From Roridomyces roridus (lineage: Eukaryota; Basidiomycota; Agaricomycetes; Agaricales; Mycenaceae): a stretch of 64,000 bases of DNA. A program made the position numbers and the translations under genes. How positions within the stretch are numbered: position 1 is the first letter of the stretch; every line of letters begins with the position of its first letter. Positions 34,501 to 44,986 of the stretch are shown here, piece after piece. The stretch covers positions 1 through 64,000 of the forward strand of contig JARKIF010000031.1 in the NCBI GenBank assembly GCA_029378245.1, read 5' to 3'. The notes under the pieces are model-generated. The model was not told where the DNA came from, did no database searches, and saw only the letters and a list, made by a program, of their open reading frames with translations.

Positions 34501-34954
34501 GTGAGAGTGGTGCCGTTGACGCCGTTCGCCTGTAATCCGTGTACAATACCAAAATTTAATAGCTTTTGTTACTCCCCCATTAGTGTATTTGTGGCGCCAG
34601 AATCGATTCTGGCGCCAGGCGTGTCATTATGCTGCCATATGCAGTTCTGGGGGTCTGGCGCGTCTGATTGATCTGCTGCCAGATCTGCCAGATCATTTTA
34701 GTTTTGCTGATGTAGTACACTTTTCCAACAGGGCATCGGTTCAGAGTACGAACAACGACTCTTCGACCCATTTCTGCATCCCCAGGAAGGTGAGCCAACT
34801 CGACTCCGTCGTCGACTACTTGAGGAAGTACTTGGAACAGTGCATCATATTCGCGGACCCAGCAAAGCCATTTCAAGTTACAAGCAAGGGCCAACCGAGA
34901 CGCCGAGTCGTTGTGGAACAGTATCGGGAGGAAATCGATTCGGTGTACAACTAA
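31595..34954 (+). CDS. Adenylation-domain protein 1 (possibly frameshifted)
   Basis: An adenylate-forming (ANL superfamily) protein with only an adenylation domain. It starts MHSQTHSPTFTPVPVDGTLT, then shows LIELQLEQSPNHPAFIYDDP, AGMLPFNISPHNSASSLAHL, VVLHSSGSTSTLS, SHATGVFLQSLPFTTGITIA, the later RRGYVISDLLEQHPENPLL and VRGRKDVLIAFSSGF, and ends RRRVVVEQYREEIDSVYN at a TAA at 34952. Some ten short introns are shared with the paralogue at 36786. One exon (near 32671) has an A6 run where the paralogue has one base less; as read, this breaks the frame. The second-to-last intron is swollen by a 1.1-kb TIR element. Confidence 0.7.
34256..34330. repeat. Short tandem array (GCGGGCGATGCGA-like)
   Basis: About five to six degenerate copies of a GGCGGGCGATGCGA-like unit lie within the intronic TIR element. 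Confidence 0.75.
34593..34616. repeat. Perfect 24-bp palindrome
   Basis: GGCGCCAGAATC followed immediately by its reverse complement GATTCTGGCGCC, with no loop. Confidence 0.97.
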
Positions 34955-36785
34955 GTAATGTAGGAGAGACTTGAGGAAACGTCACATGTATGATTTATGC
35001 TTGTATTGTCATCTCTACATATGTTCCAAGGCTCCAAGCTCTCGCAACTTGTTGGGAAATCTCAGGGTGAGCCGGCCGTGACCATCAGTTTGCATCGGAC
35101 ACATATCACAACTTTGATTCACCCTTAACTCCGGCTTCCATGTTCACTCTCTTCTGTTCCCCAACCTCTGCCTCCGAATTCATTCGCGCGTGGCACCTCG
35201 CGAGCAAAACAAAACGGCTTTCAACTCCTCCAGACTTGGAACTGGGTGGTTTCAAGTTTCGGGTTCTGTTCTTCATTGATGATTGCGGAGCATACCAGCT
35301 TCAAGGTCCATGGGAGAAACCTTTTCGGAAGACCGCAGTCGGTGTTATCCGCGGGAATCCGAGGGTTTCAGAGGTGTGCCGACCCGCGCCTTCAATCCAC
35401 TGTGAGACCCGGGGCACATGAAAATCATGTCCCTCGGTACCCCCCAATTCATGTCTGGATTGCATGAATATCAAAGCGACGCGCATTAAAATCGGCTCCC
35501 TTTCGGTGAAGTACGCAATTTCGATTCATGTCCGTTTTCGACGTTTTCATGTGCCTTTTTCATGTCCTCTTGACATGAAAATGACTGGGAAGCCAGTGAG
35601 TCCAATTTGAGTCAGGCCGTATGATAATGAATACTATTCCCTGGGACCCCGAATTTCAGATGGAAGGGATGTGAATTTCAAACTAAATGTACGTGATACA
35701 ACGATGTGCTACTTGCACCCGCCCACTCTCGCCTCCGCCATCCGCATCATTGTAGTCGATAACTTCACTGTCGGCTGAGACTCATCCTGATTAGAAGGTG
35801 TCCGGCCCGAGAAGATCAACAGTACATACCTCGAGTTGCGTGAAGCGGAGCGGGAAGGTCTCGTAGCATCAAGAGCAATGGATGGGGTACGCACTGGAGA
35901 TCGGAGCGAGAGTCGCCGCCGCCGGCGTTCCAATTCTGACCGCCGCTGACTTGAGGACTTCTCGAGTTCGTGTTGGGTCAGAACAGAGTGAATAAAGCGG
36001 AATCAGCGACGCACCGGATACCCTTTGGCCTCAGCGGTGAGTCGGAATCGAGTTCTACACCTAATTGTGACTGCCACGGCGGCTTGGGCATGCCGCCAGA
36101 CGTGTGGTCGCTGGGAGGTCCCACAAGCGCCGTGAGGGTGTGAGAATGGCCTGGAGGTGTATATTGGCATGTAGTTGAGTGGATGGGGGGCTTCTGTGGC
36201 GAACGAGTGGAAGAGGAGGACGGGGGCAGAAGGGAGGTGACGGTTGGGAGGAAGGAGTGGAGCGCCGTGACAGACGTGACACCACTGACCTCATCCACAG
36301 CAGCCGCTCCACACAACGAATTTCCGCCCTGCTCAAGTCCGTCTCCATTCAAAAATCCCACCGTGGAACAGCGTGGTCGTCGAGTGATGTCCGGACCGGG
36401 TACAGATCGATCGAAGAACACCCTAGCTTGATCAATATTCTTTTCCATCTTTCTCGTTGATTTTCATGCATTTCTCCCATGATTTGGGCTTCGCAAATTC
36501 AGCGGAACTGTTCCTGAAATTCACCAAAGAGACCATGATTTTGTACTTGGTGCGGAGTGAGTCAAAATCACTCAATAATGCCTGAATGACCCCAGGTGCA
36601 TGATATGTTCATTTCAGCCCACGGCCCCTGATTCTGCTTGTTCATGGCACGGCGACATGAAATTCATGCGCCGATGTTTTCACAGTGATCGAACACCGAA
36701 AGGGAGGGCCGAGCCGAGCCTACTTCCGGCATGGTTTATGTATAAAGACGGCGTTTTAACGCCTTCGAAATCCACACTCTCTACT
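34955..36785. other. Inter-paralogue region
   Basis: This lies between the two adenylation genes. Text rich in TTCATG/CATGAA at 35410-35590 and again near 36440-36680 suggests the arms of an imperfect inverted-repeat element of about 1.2 kb, but the ends are not sharp. A possible minus-strand gene (35978-36448) sits inside it. The last 50 bp are the promoter of adenylation gene 2. Confidence 0.35.
35978..36448 (-). CDS. Hypothetical Ser/Pro-rich ORF
   Basis: A 156-codon ORF starts MEKNIDQARVFFDRSVPGPD and is rich in Ser, Thr and Pro. A plausible donor near its end (AAGG/GTATCC) could join it to an exon around 35880-35960. No family is recognised and it may be spurious. Confidence 0.25.
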   Translation of the reverse strand: MEKNIDQARVFFDRSVPGPDITRRPRCSTVGFLNGDGLEQGGNSLCGAAAVDEVSGVTSVTALHSFLPTVTSLLPPSSSSTRSPQKPPIHSTTCQYTPPGHSHTLTALVGPPSDHTSGGMPKPPWQSQLGVELDSDSPLRPKGIRCVADSALFTLF

Positions 36786-39687
36786 ATGCATCCCCAAGGC
36801 ATCGACAGCCCTACCTTCACCCCCGGACCCGTCGACGGGACCTTGACGATCCCTCAGCTCATCGAACTGCAGCTTGAGCAGAGCCCCGATCACCCAGCAT
36901 TCATCTACGACGACCCAAACGGCGACATCGTCTCAGTCACATTCACCCAGTACATTCGTACCGTGCACGCCGCAGCCAGACGATTTTTGCGTGACAATGC
37001 GCCGAAAGGAATCGATGGGAAGCCTACCGTCGTAGGATTGCTCGTCAATACAGGTGAGACCATTCTGTGTCCTACCAGATGACCTCGCTCACTCTTTGGC
37101 CTCGTATTAGACAGCCTTTCATTCTGTGAGCTTTCCATGTAACCCTGCAGCATGCAGGTACTCATCGTGTGTTTCAGTTTCGATGTGCGCCGGTCTCATG
37201 AGGGCTGGGATGCTGCCGTTCAACATTTCACCTCAAAATTCAGCTTCGAGCCTGGCGCATCTTCTCAAGGAGACTAATACCGCCGCTATATACGTCACTA
37301 GCGATCTGCGCCCCCTCGTTTCGGAAGCTCTTGGGATTCACGGAGGCTCCCTGCCTGTTTTTGACTCTTTTACATTTGAAAGTATGCAAGGCGAGCTTGA
37401 CGCAGTAGCCACAGAATCCCTGCCGCCGACCCCAGACGTATTGGATAGTACGGCAGTCATCATCCACTCATCTGGTAAGATTAGCTCTGCTCCGCTGGGG
37501 TCACTCTGATACTCCAGGTTCGACGTCGACGCTTTCACAACCTATCTGTGAGTGTGCATGGGAGTCCTCGAAAGTTCCTAAAAAAACTTGGAGATTTAAC
37601 CCACAGATTGTTGCTGCAATATGCGATCAGCCCAATCTATGGCCATGAGGATCGCTGTGGTCAGGTCTTCGGCGCTCATACTTTGCCGATTTTGTAAGTG
37701 CGCCCCGACTCTCGGGTCGACTCATACTTGACCTCGCCGCACAGTCATGCAACCGGTGTGTTTCTGCTAAGCTTGCCGTTCACTGTGGGCATCACGATCG
37801 CCGTACCCCGGCGGACAGTCCCGCATACCCAGTGAGTGAGCTTCACCATTCATCTTGTCAAAGACGGCTCAAAGGTCTCAGTCCGACTGCAGAGGACGCG
37901 ACGTGAGTGCTTTCCCTCAAATCTATGCTACAAATGTTGAAGTCCATCTCGAAGCAAAGCGATGCTCGCTACAAAGCCAGACCTCGTGCTCGCCACCCCA
38001 GCTTTCATCGAGGTGTGAAGTTCTCAGATTCCGCCGCACGACACATCTCTCACCGAAACTAGCGTTGGAGCGAGGATCCCACTGCGATCCAAGTCCTGCG
38101 GTCCCTCAAAGGCCTCCAGTATGGGGGAGCCTCCTTGAGCAAACACGTTGGTGACGCTCTCTTCGCGCAGGGCGTGGCTCTGTGCTGTGGATATGGCTCG
38201 TGAGTACACAAACAGTTTTCTAAGCCGATCATGACCTGTGGTAGAATGGAGACCGGTATCATCTCGCCGTTCTTCGAGTCCCATGGCAAGGACTGGGAGT
38301 ATATCTCCATCAGAGAAGGTATTGATGTCGTCGCGCTGCCGGAGGACGATGAGCCGGGGTTGTACACCCACGCATACCTCGTCGGGCCGCAGTTTGAGAC
38401 GACTTTGACGAATGTGGAGATTGACGGACGTCGGGGGTATGTGATTAGCGATCTTCTGGAGCGGCATCCTGAGAATCCGCTGTTGCATCGGGTTCGTGGG
38501 AGGAAGGACGATTTGATTCCCTTTTCGTCGGGGTTCAAGGTCGGTTTTTGATTCTCTGGTGAAGTTGTTAATGTTATTGTCCACTCGCATGCATCACAGA
38601 TGAATCCTGTTCCCGTTGGTACGTCCGTCCCCAATCCCCTTCATTTGTTCGGGCTGATTTCTACCTGTAGAGGCGCAAATCAACAGGAATCCTTTCGTCG
38701 AAAACTGCGTGGTATTTGGCAACTTGATGTCGAACCCGGGCATTATTGTTCAACTCAGACCCGAGTTCCTACCTGACCTCGTCGACGATGAGAAAAAGGC
38801 CAAAATTTTGGAGTCTATATGGTGAGCATCACAGGGGGCAAATGCCATGGCACTTTGCCTCGTGTGCCAAGGTGGCACTTGCATGGCACTTGGCGGGTAG
38901 TTGGTCAGTAGTTGGACAGTCGGTGGGATTTTGATCGGTTCCCCGGCTTTCACAACCAGCCGGGCATTACATAATCCAACGGAAGTCATTAGATTGTTGG
39001 ATAGTCGAAGCCGAAGAGCATTGTTTCATGGGGCTCTGATGATTCACAAAATTATGGTTAATGACACACAGGCTGTAGTCCTGCTTTTTTCCACATAAAT
39101 GTAAGGGTCCTGGTGCAGGAATCCCCAAGGACACCCCCCAATGTCCCCCCAATCATGTCTTAAATTTGTTTAGGGTGCATACCATTGCTATCGAAATTTT
39201 ACATGAATTTTATACTCCTTCGTCGAGGGTCATAATCACCAAATGTATTGGGCCAGCAAAATGGGAGCAGGGACATGGAATCGAACTCACGCACATCAAG
39301 CAAGTCACGGGGCACGTGCTTTTGCTCCCACATGGCAACTGCGCGCCAACTACCTCCCAAGTGCCACCTTAGCACACGAAAAAAAGTGCCACGGCTGATG
39401 CCCCCTGTGCATTGTTCTTACACCGACGTCTATATGTGTACGACGAGATGCACCTTTTAGGACCTCGGTTCAGAGCACGAATAAGGATTCTCCGACTCAT
39501 TTTCACATTCCCAGAGAGGTGAGTCGTCGGCGTTCATCCCTTCTATTCTGGTCTGCCTAATCACTTCGAATAGTGCATCATTCTCGCGGACCCAGCAAAA
39601 CCATTTTCGGTGACGAGCAAGTTGCAACCCAGACGCCGAGTTGTTGTAGAACAGTATCGAGAGGAAATTGATGCGGTTTATAAATAG
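36786..39687 (+). CDS. Adenylation-domain protein 2
   Basis: A tandem paralogue of the gene at 31595, apparently intact. It starts MHPQGIDSPTFTPGPVDGTL. Its exons join in phase through AGMLPFNISPQNSASSLAHL, VIIHSSGSTSTLSQP, FHATGVFLLSLPFTVG, QRLKGLSPTAEDATPSRSKA, KPDLVLATPAFIE then RWSEDPTAIQVLRSLKGLQ, YGGASLSKHVGDALF, GYGSMETGIISPF, VRGRKDDLIPFSSGFK and the end RRRVVVEQYREEIDAVYK. A-domain motifs are present but no carrier or reductase domain follows, so it would act as a stand-alone CoA ligase or adenylating enzyme. The penultimate intron contains a 580-bp CACTA-like MITE. Together with the NRPS-like gene it may form a small biosynthetic locus (inference). Confidence 0.8.
38830..39409. mobile_element. 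CACTA-like MITE in intron of adenylation gene 2
   Basis: Long inverted arms of about 50 bp begin CACAGGGGGCA on the left and end TGCCCCCTGTG on the right. They continue as TGGCACTTT-CGTGTGC-AAGGTGGCACTTG on both arms. CAT flanks each end, a 3-bp target duplication as for CACTA/CMC elements. It is 580 bp, non-coding, and confined to the intron between ESIW and TSVQST. Confidence 0.85.
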
Positions 39688-40700
39688 CGTAGCAGAAATT
39701 TATCCAAGCGTCCATTACCTTACTTGTCAAGGTCTTCCTCTCACCCAAATCACCTTATTAACCTTTTTGTGATGGCCATCATGATCCCTTGATGTGCTTG
39801 GTCCGTTTTGTTCTTATTCTTTTGAGTCCATTTTCTTTTGTTCGATAAAAGCTGTGTCCACCGGTTTCCAGAGGAGACAAGAGGGTAAACCCGGACCACT
39901 CTCAATGTTCAACAATTTGATGCCAAGGGTCGAACCCACGAGCCACAACCCTCGAGTCATGTCGAAGTGGATGAACGTGCCAAGCTGAAGAAATCCGGTG
40001 AAGATCCCAACGGTATGTCATTCTTTGTATGAGATACTATGAGTATCCCATTCTTGCTTGTTCACTGAGGTTTTTTCGTAGAGTCCCTTGGGAAACATGG
40101 GGACAGACTTCCTCAGGAAGACCAACACCCGAGCCAAGATGGATCGGGTCACCCAACAGCTCACCATCGCGCCGTGCCCATGGGTGCCTACGACGTTCAT
40201 GGGAAAATCATTGCCCCTCGCTCCTACCCTACTTACTTTTTCAAGCTGGCTGGTGCGGTCGTCGAGGCTCGTTTCACATTGACTCGAGCCACCACCTCAG
40301 GGAGGGTGTGCATGTGTCTGCGGACATCGCTTGAATCGATGTCTTCATCCCGCCATTCTTGCAACTCGCCCTTCTCCACTTGAGACGTCCGCTGTCGATT
40401 TTGAGGCTACTTATCACGGTGTCGCCCAAAAACTTAGAAGCGCGCGCGCCCGGGCCGTGCTTAGAATGTTAATGTATTGTTTCTGAATTAATATCATGAT
40501 TTTATGCCAAGACGAGCAAGGTCATTTGCTGGTGCAGTCAGCGTTTCCGAGTAGTTATACATGCTGAGCGAGTACTCACACTCGCTGCCGGTCATGCGAT
40601 TCAGGGGTGAGCTGGCCGCGGCCATCAGCACGTGACCGACGCCACGCAATTGGGCGCTTACTGGCTTCCTCCCGCCCACAACACGAGGAGGACGCGCTTT
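39688..40700. other. Intergenic with gene fragment
   Basis: Contains the fragment described at 39895-40383; otherwise nothing is recognised. Confidence 0.35.
39895..40383 (+). pseudogene. Possible gene fragment, unknown
   Basis: Two exon-like pieces join over an intron at about 40015-40080 (GTATGTC...TTTCGTAG): a charged segment (HVEVDERAKLKKSGEDPNE), then MGAYDVHGKIIAPRSYPTYF and FKLAGAVVEARFTLTRATTS. The second part looks like a folded-domain fragment but I cannot name it. There is no clear start, and the C-terminus dissolves after about 40380. Confidence 0.3.
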
Positions 40701-42268
40701 ATGGTCCTCCGGTCCACCTTCAGGAATTCTGTGCGATGGAGACCAAGATTTCACTCGATACCCTCCCTCGCGCTGCCACGACCTCGCGCTGCCGCTAGCC
40801 TCGCACTTGGCGTGTCTGCTGCCGTCTACTTGGCGAGCCTCAACACGTTGCACGGGGACTCTGAGACAGAGGAATCTGAATCAGAGACACGAAGTTCCAC
40901 CGACTCGGAGCCGCCCCCGTTGGCCGCTGGATTCACGGCCGACCACAGCCAGTGGCAAAACCCGGTGCGCTACAGAGGAGATCCTACAGCGGAAGGCATC
41001 ATCCGGATGTATTGGTATTCGTACTACGGTAAGCTTTATCTATGCTTTTTACTTGCCTTGATATATTTTCAACCAAGACTCCAGTATCCGGGTAATGGTC
41101 CGGGGGAAACGCACCCTCATCAGTCTCCTCGACGGAGACTTTGTGACTCGCGTCAATATCGCGGACGTTATACAAGAAAATCTCTGGTTTAACCTCGAGA
41201 GCCTATTCCGCTGGTACCAGGTTGACCACAGCACTCCCCAGCCGGTCGATCTCGTACTCGAACCGCATCCTCCCCCACCAGCAATCCGTTCCGTCATCAA
41301 GACAGCGATCCAATACTCGGACGAGTACATTCTGGACTATTTCCTGGGACGGACGTTCAGCTCTTTATCCAAGAAACACGCGGGCGATGGCATCCGTGCG
41401 ACCTCGGCGAGCGTGCTCGTGGCTGCGATGTACGAGGCAGACGTAGGCCTTTTACACGTCGCGAGTCTCGGCAATATGCGTGCCATTCTCGGCCGGCCAC
41501 GGGAACAGCCCGCCGACGACGCGGGCAGGACAATCTACGACGTTCACGTGCTCTCCGTCGACCACACGCCTGCCAACCCCGCCGAACGGGCGCGAATAGA
41601 GAGTGCGCATCCAGGAGAAGATGTGCTGGCGGACAACACGCTTTTCGGGCGGCCTTATACCCGTGCACTGGGGGACAGCAAGCTCAAGTGGAGCACTGAC
41701 GTACAGGCGCGGCTGCATACAGACTACCTCGGTGCCGTCCCGGACCCCCGCGTCAAGACACCGCCATACGTCTCCGCCGAGCCCGATGTGAGCACCATCA
41801 AGGTACTCCCGGGCGACTTTCTCGTGCTGTCGTCGCCGTGGTTGACAGAGTGCCTCACGGACGAGGAGGTTGTGGGTCTCGTCGGTCTGTGGCTCGAGAA
41901 GAACCGCGACACGTCGCTGTTTGATGAAAACGTCGTGAATCCACCGCCGGAACAGCTTCCCCCGCCCGGGATTGCGGTGACGCTTCCCGAGGAGTTGCCT
42001 GTCGAGTTGAAGAAGGAGGACAAGACACCGATGTACCGACGGTGGAATGTGGCCAAGAGGTTTATCAACGAGGATCTCAACGCTTCGACACATTTGGCGA
42101 ATAACGCGATGGGTGGGGCGCATACGGATTTGAGGCAGGCCCTTTTGGATTTGATACCGGGGAAATCCGAGGGGAATATGTGAGTTGCTTGCTTTCGTGT
42201 TGGGCACGACTGACTCTTTTTTTTTTTCCAGTAAGCCTCTGGCTATCTCTGTTGTTTTCTTCAAGTAG
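40701..42268 (+). CDS. PP2C-like protein, probable pseudophosphatase
   Basis: Three exons (40701-41028, 41078-42179, 42232-42268) close at 488 residues. The Arg-rich N-terminus (MVLRSTFRNSVRWRPRFHSI) and following hydrophobic segment look like a mitochondrial presequence with a membrane anchor, as in Ptc5/pyruvate dehydrogenase phosphatases. The PP2C core is recognisable (VGLLHVASLGNMRAILGR, LSVDHTPANPAERARIESAH, YTRALGDSKLKW, TPPYVSAEPDVS, PGDFLVLSS). However, key metal-binding residues of active PP2Cs are absent: GDSR is GNMR, the SDGLW motif is SPWLT, and DGHGG is not found (DGDF instead). The last exon adds the normal SVVFF end. It probably binds rather than dephosphorylates. Confidence 0.82.
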
Positions 42269-43420
42269 TGGACGATCGTACTTAGAGAATGGACCTGCAG
42301 CTTTCAATGGATAGCCTTGGACGTCAGATGGAGAGGAGACTAGCCTCGGGAGAGCTGGTGGAGACCAAGGGAATCAAAGACCTTTTGATGAATTCAACGA
42401 CTCAGAACGTCAGGCTGGTATCTATGTTTGAATTCAGAACCTCGCGTGATACATGGTATGGGACAGATAAGATTAAGATTAAGTCGAGGCGAGGAAGACG
42501 CGTAGTCTGCGTGTCTTGTGAATGTTGATTCGCATTGCGGTCACTGGTCCGTGGAGTCTTGTTGGACACTCGAATAGACATCTTGGTCCGACGCTACCCT
42601 CGCTGCGCGCCGTAATGCGCAGTACTGTAGTCAGCCCGAGACCGGCCTCGGGAGATCCCGTGAATGAAAGACAGAGGCTAAGAACATCAGTACTGCATGT
42701 TTGAATGTAGAACCTCGCGTCATCACACTTGGACAGATGGATATGTATATTGCCTGAAATTCTAGTTCTAGGGCTCGGGCCTCGGGCTTCGGGGAGGCTT
42801 CTTACCCAAGCAAACGAGTCGAAGAGCTGCTTGTATCAGTGGCCGTGTCTGATTATTTGATAAAGTCCGTTTGAGTCCGGGCGGCATGTATAAGTGAGTG
42901 CCGCAGTGGATCCGAATGAAGGGAGAGTTTCGGAACAAGCGGACTTGAACTTGTCAGCCGACAGTCCGGACTGCGTACAGCCGTAGCATTTCCACCCACT
43001 CAATGGGTCAACTCTGAAGAAATACGGATCCTTGGAAATTGGCTGAGTGAGCGGCACCGGTCAGTGGTGGTTCCAACGTTGTGTGCCGACGGACCTTGCT
43101 GCAGGATGATTGGCAGTGGAAATGCGGCAATAAGACTTTGATTGAGTAGGCCGTTGCCAGGATGGAGGAGCTTGAGTGCTCAGAGTGTAGAATCTTGACC
43201 CACAATTACGTTGGGTCCTTTCGAATGGAACATCGCGTGTGTCACAAAAGTGAACTTGGACCGAGTTCAACGAGGTGCCGTTGATACGCATCAGCGATTT
43301 GTCAAGCCTCGCTTTGATCGATGCACAGCCTACCACGGGTCTTCTTCTGCATCCAAAGCGGAGCGGACAAAGCGGTCGCGTATAAAAAGCCATGCACCCA
43401 CCTCGTTCCCCACCGTCGCA
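42269..43420. other. Intergenic, no supported gene
   Basis: No recognisable gene. The last 40 bp before the cyclin ATG include a TATA-box-like TATAAAAAG at 43381. Confidence 0.45.
43381..43389 (+). promoter_or_regulatory. TATA-like box of cyclin gene
   Basis: TATAAAAAG lies 40 bp upstream of the cyclin start codon. Confidence 0.45.
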
Positions 43421-44570
43421 ATGCTCATTCGGAGTGCCAATCTCCCATCTGGCTCCGATTCAGACTCCCCCTCGTCCTCATCTTCTTCAGACTACAGCAC
43501 ATCGAGCGGAATCAGCAACGAATCCGGCGGTCCACTGCACCCCGCTTCCCTTGTTGATCCCCTGAGACACTCTCCAGAGCTCCTGCAGCTCCTCGACCTC
43601 AAGCTCTCTCCATCTGTGATTGGTGCGTCATTGAATCTTCGTACCTGCCTTCCGACTCATCCTTTCCTCAGCATATGTCGTCGATTGCATCACAGACGCC
43701 GTAGAACACGCCCTGACTGCCTCCCGTGCTTACCCACGGGGACGTCCCATCCTTCCCTCATCGGCCCTCATCTCTTTCGCATCGACAGTCCTCTCTCGAG
43801 CCCAAGTTTCTGTGGCAACCATCCTCGTCGCCCTGGCCTACATCGCTCGCGTGCGGTCCTTTTTGTGCATTTCAGAGCCACAATACGCGTTTGAACGCGC
43901 CTTTCTCGGCGCCCTGATGTGTGCATCCAAGTACACCCAGGATAGCCCGCTGAAGAACGTGCATTGGTCGATTTGCTCTGGTGTCTTCAGCAAAAACGAC
44001 ATCGGGCGCATCGAACGCGAGTTTCTCAGCGTGCTCGACTGGCAGCTGGCTATCCGGGAGAAGAATGTGCTGATCCACTACGCCGGGATGATGCGCGCTG
44101 CGGGCCCGCCGGCCTTACGAAATGCCTCGCCAGAAAAATGGCAGGCAGCCCCGCTCTTGACCGTGCCGCGCTCGGTGCACCGGCATCATCGGCAACGATC
44201 CACATCATCCACCGATTCCGTCCCAAGCCTCGAGCCGTCCTCGCCCGAGTCTAATGGGACCAGCCCAAGCCCATGGCCGCGCACACCGCCTCCTCGCTCA
44301 GTCCCTGTCATCCCGCCTCACATTCACAAGTACCTACCCAATACATCGGTGGACGTTGTCGACATGATGCACGACGTCGAGCTGCAGGCTCCCGGACCCA
44401 TGCATGGCTCCAAGACGTACGGGAGCCGCTTCCATCATCTTCTCCGTACCTTCTCCTTCCCCCACTCCAACCCCGTGCCCGTCCGCCGCGCACCGCTTCC
44501 CCACGCGCATTACCACACACATTCGCAATCACGTCCGCCCTCGACTGGGCCGCTCAGCCTCATGGTCTAG
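43421..44570 (+). CDS. Pcl/Pho80-type cyclin
   Basis: Two exons (43421-43622, 43672-44570; 49-bp phase-1 intron) close at 366 residues. A Ser/Asp-rich N-terminus is followed by a cyclin box of the PHO80/PCL family: FASTVLSRAQVSVATILVAL, FERAFLGALMCASKYTQDS, LKNVHWSICSGVFSKNDIGR and IEREFLSVLDWQLAI. These cyclins activate Pho85-type kinases in nutrient, polarity and G1 control. The C-terminal 190 residues are Pro/Ser/His-rich and disordered, with several Ser-Pro sites that could be kinase targets. Confidence 0.88.
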
Positions 44571-44986
44571 CTAGCTGAGGCTGCTACCCCACTCCGTCTC
44601 CGAGCGGAGCGTCATATGAGCGTTGACGGCACGACGCCGTAACCCACAACGCCCCGAAAGGAAGCATGGCCTGAGGCTGGGCCTCATAACGGAATTCTCT
44701 CCGCATACTTAGCAGAAATATCATACTTGTATTGTTATGTAAGTGGAATAAAATGTATTCTTCATGTAGCGAGCCTGGATGCGACAGATGTTGACTGAAC
44801 GGCGAAGTCCTGGCGCGTGATGTCATGCTCCAACCAAGTACCCGTGATACTCCACAAACCAACCACCATTTAGATCAATTTGGAACTTTCTCTAAACCAC
44901 AAACTTCCATACGACTTTCTTCAAAGCAGTACGTTCCAAGTCTTCACCGTGGCCTACGTCTTACTGCCAAAACTCTAGAATCTCAA
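44571..44986. other. Intergenic between cyclin and F-box B
   Basis: 3' end of the cyclin gene and promoter of F-box gene B; nothing else is seen. Confidence 0.4.

Larger units (their letters stand above)
33635..34712. mobile_element. TIR element in intron of adenylation gene 1
   Basis: Inverted termini CATCAGCAAAACT (then AATG and ATCTGGCA on both arms) are bounded by TA on each side, compatible with a TA-targeting (Tc1/mariner or Stowaway-like) element of about 1.08 kb. It lies wholly within the intron joining ESIW to ASVQST. Inside are a short tandem array (34256-34330), a 24-bp perfect palindrome (34593-34616) and no recognisable transposase. Confidence 0.65.

Noticed and set aside
35410..36680. 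Inverted-repeat element between the adenylation genes (TTCATG/CATGAA-rich arms)
   Set aside because: The motifs are themselves palindromic, so apparent inverted arms are expected by chance; no target duplication found.
39250..39330. tRNA-like text (GGGAGC ... GCTCCC ends and a GTTCGATTC loop on the minus strand)
   Set aside because: The putative T-arm stem does not pair, there is no A-box or anticodon arm, and it lies inside a MITE.
39915..39985. GGGTTCGACCC B-box-like sequence on the minus strand near a gene fragment
   Set aside because: No acceptor stem or D-arm could be folded; probably chance or a degenerate SINE fragment.
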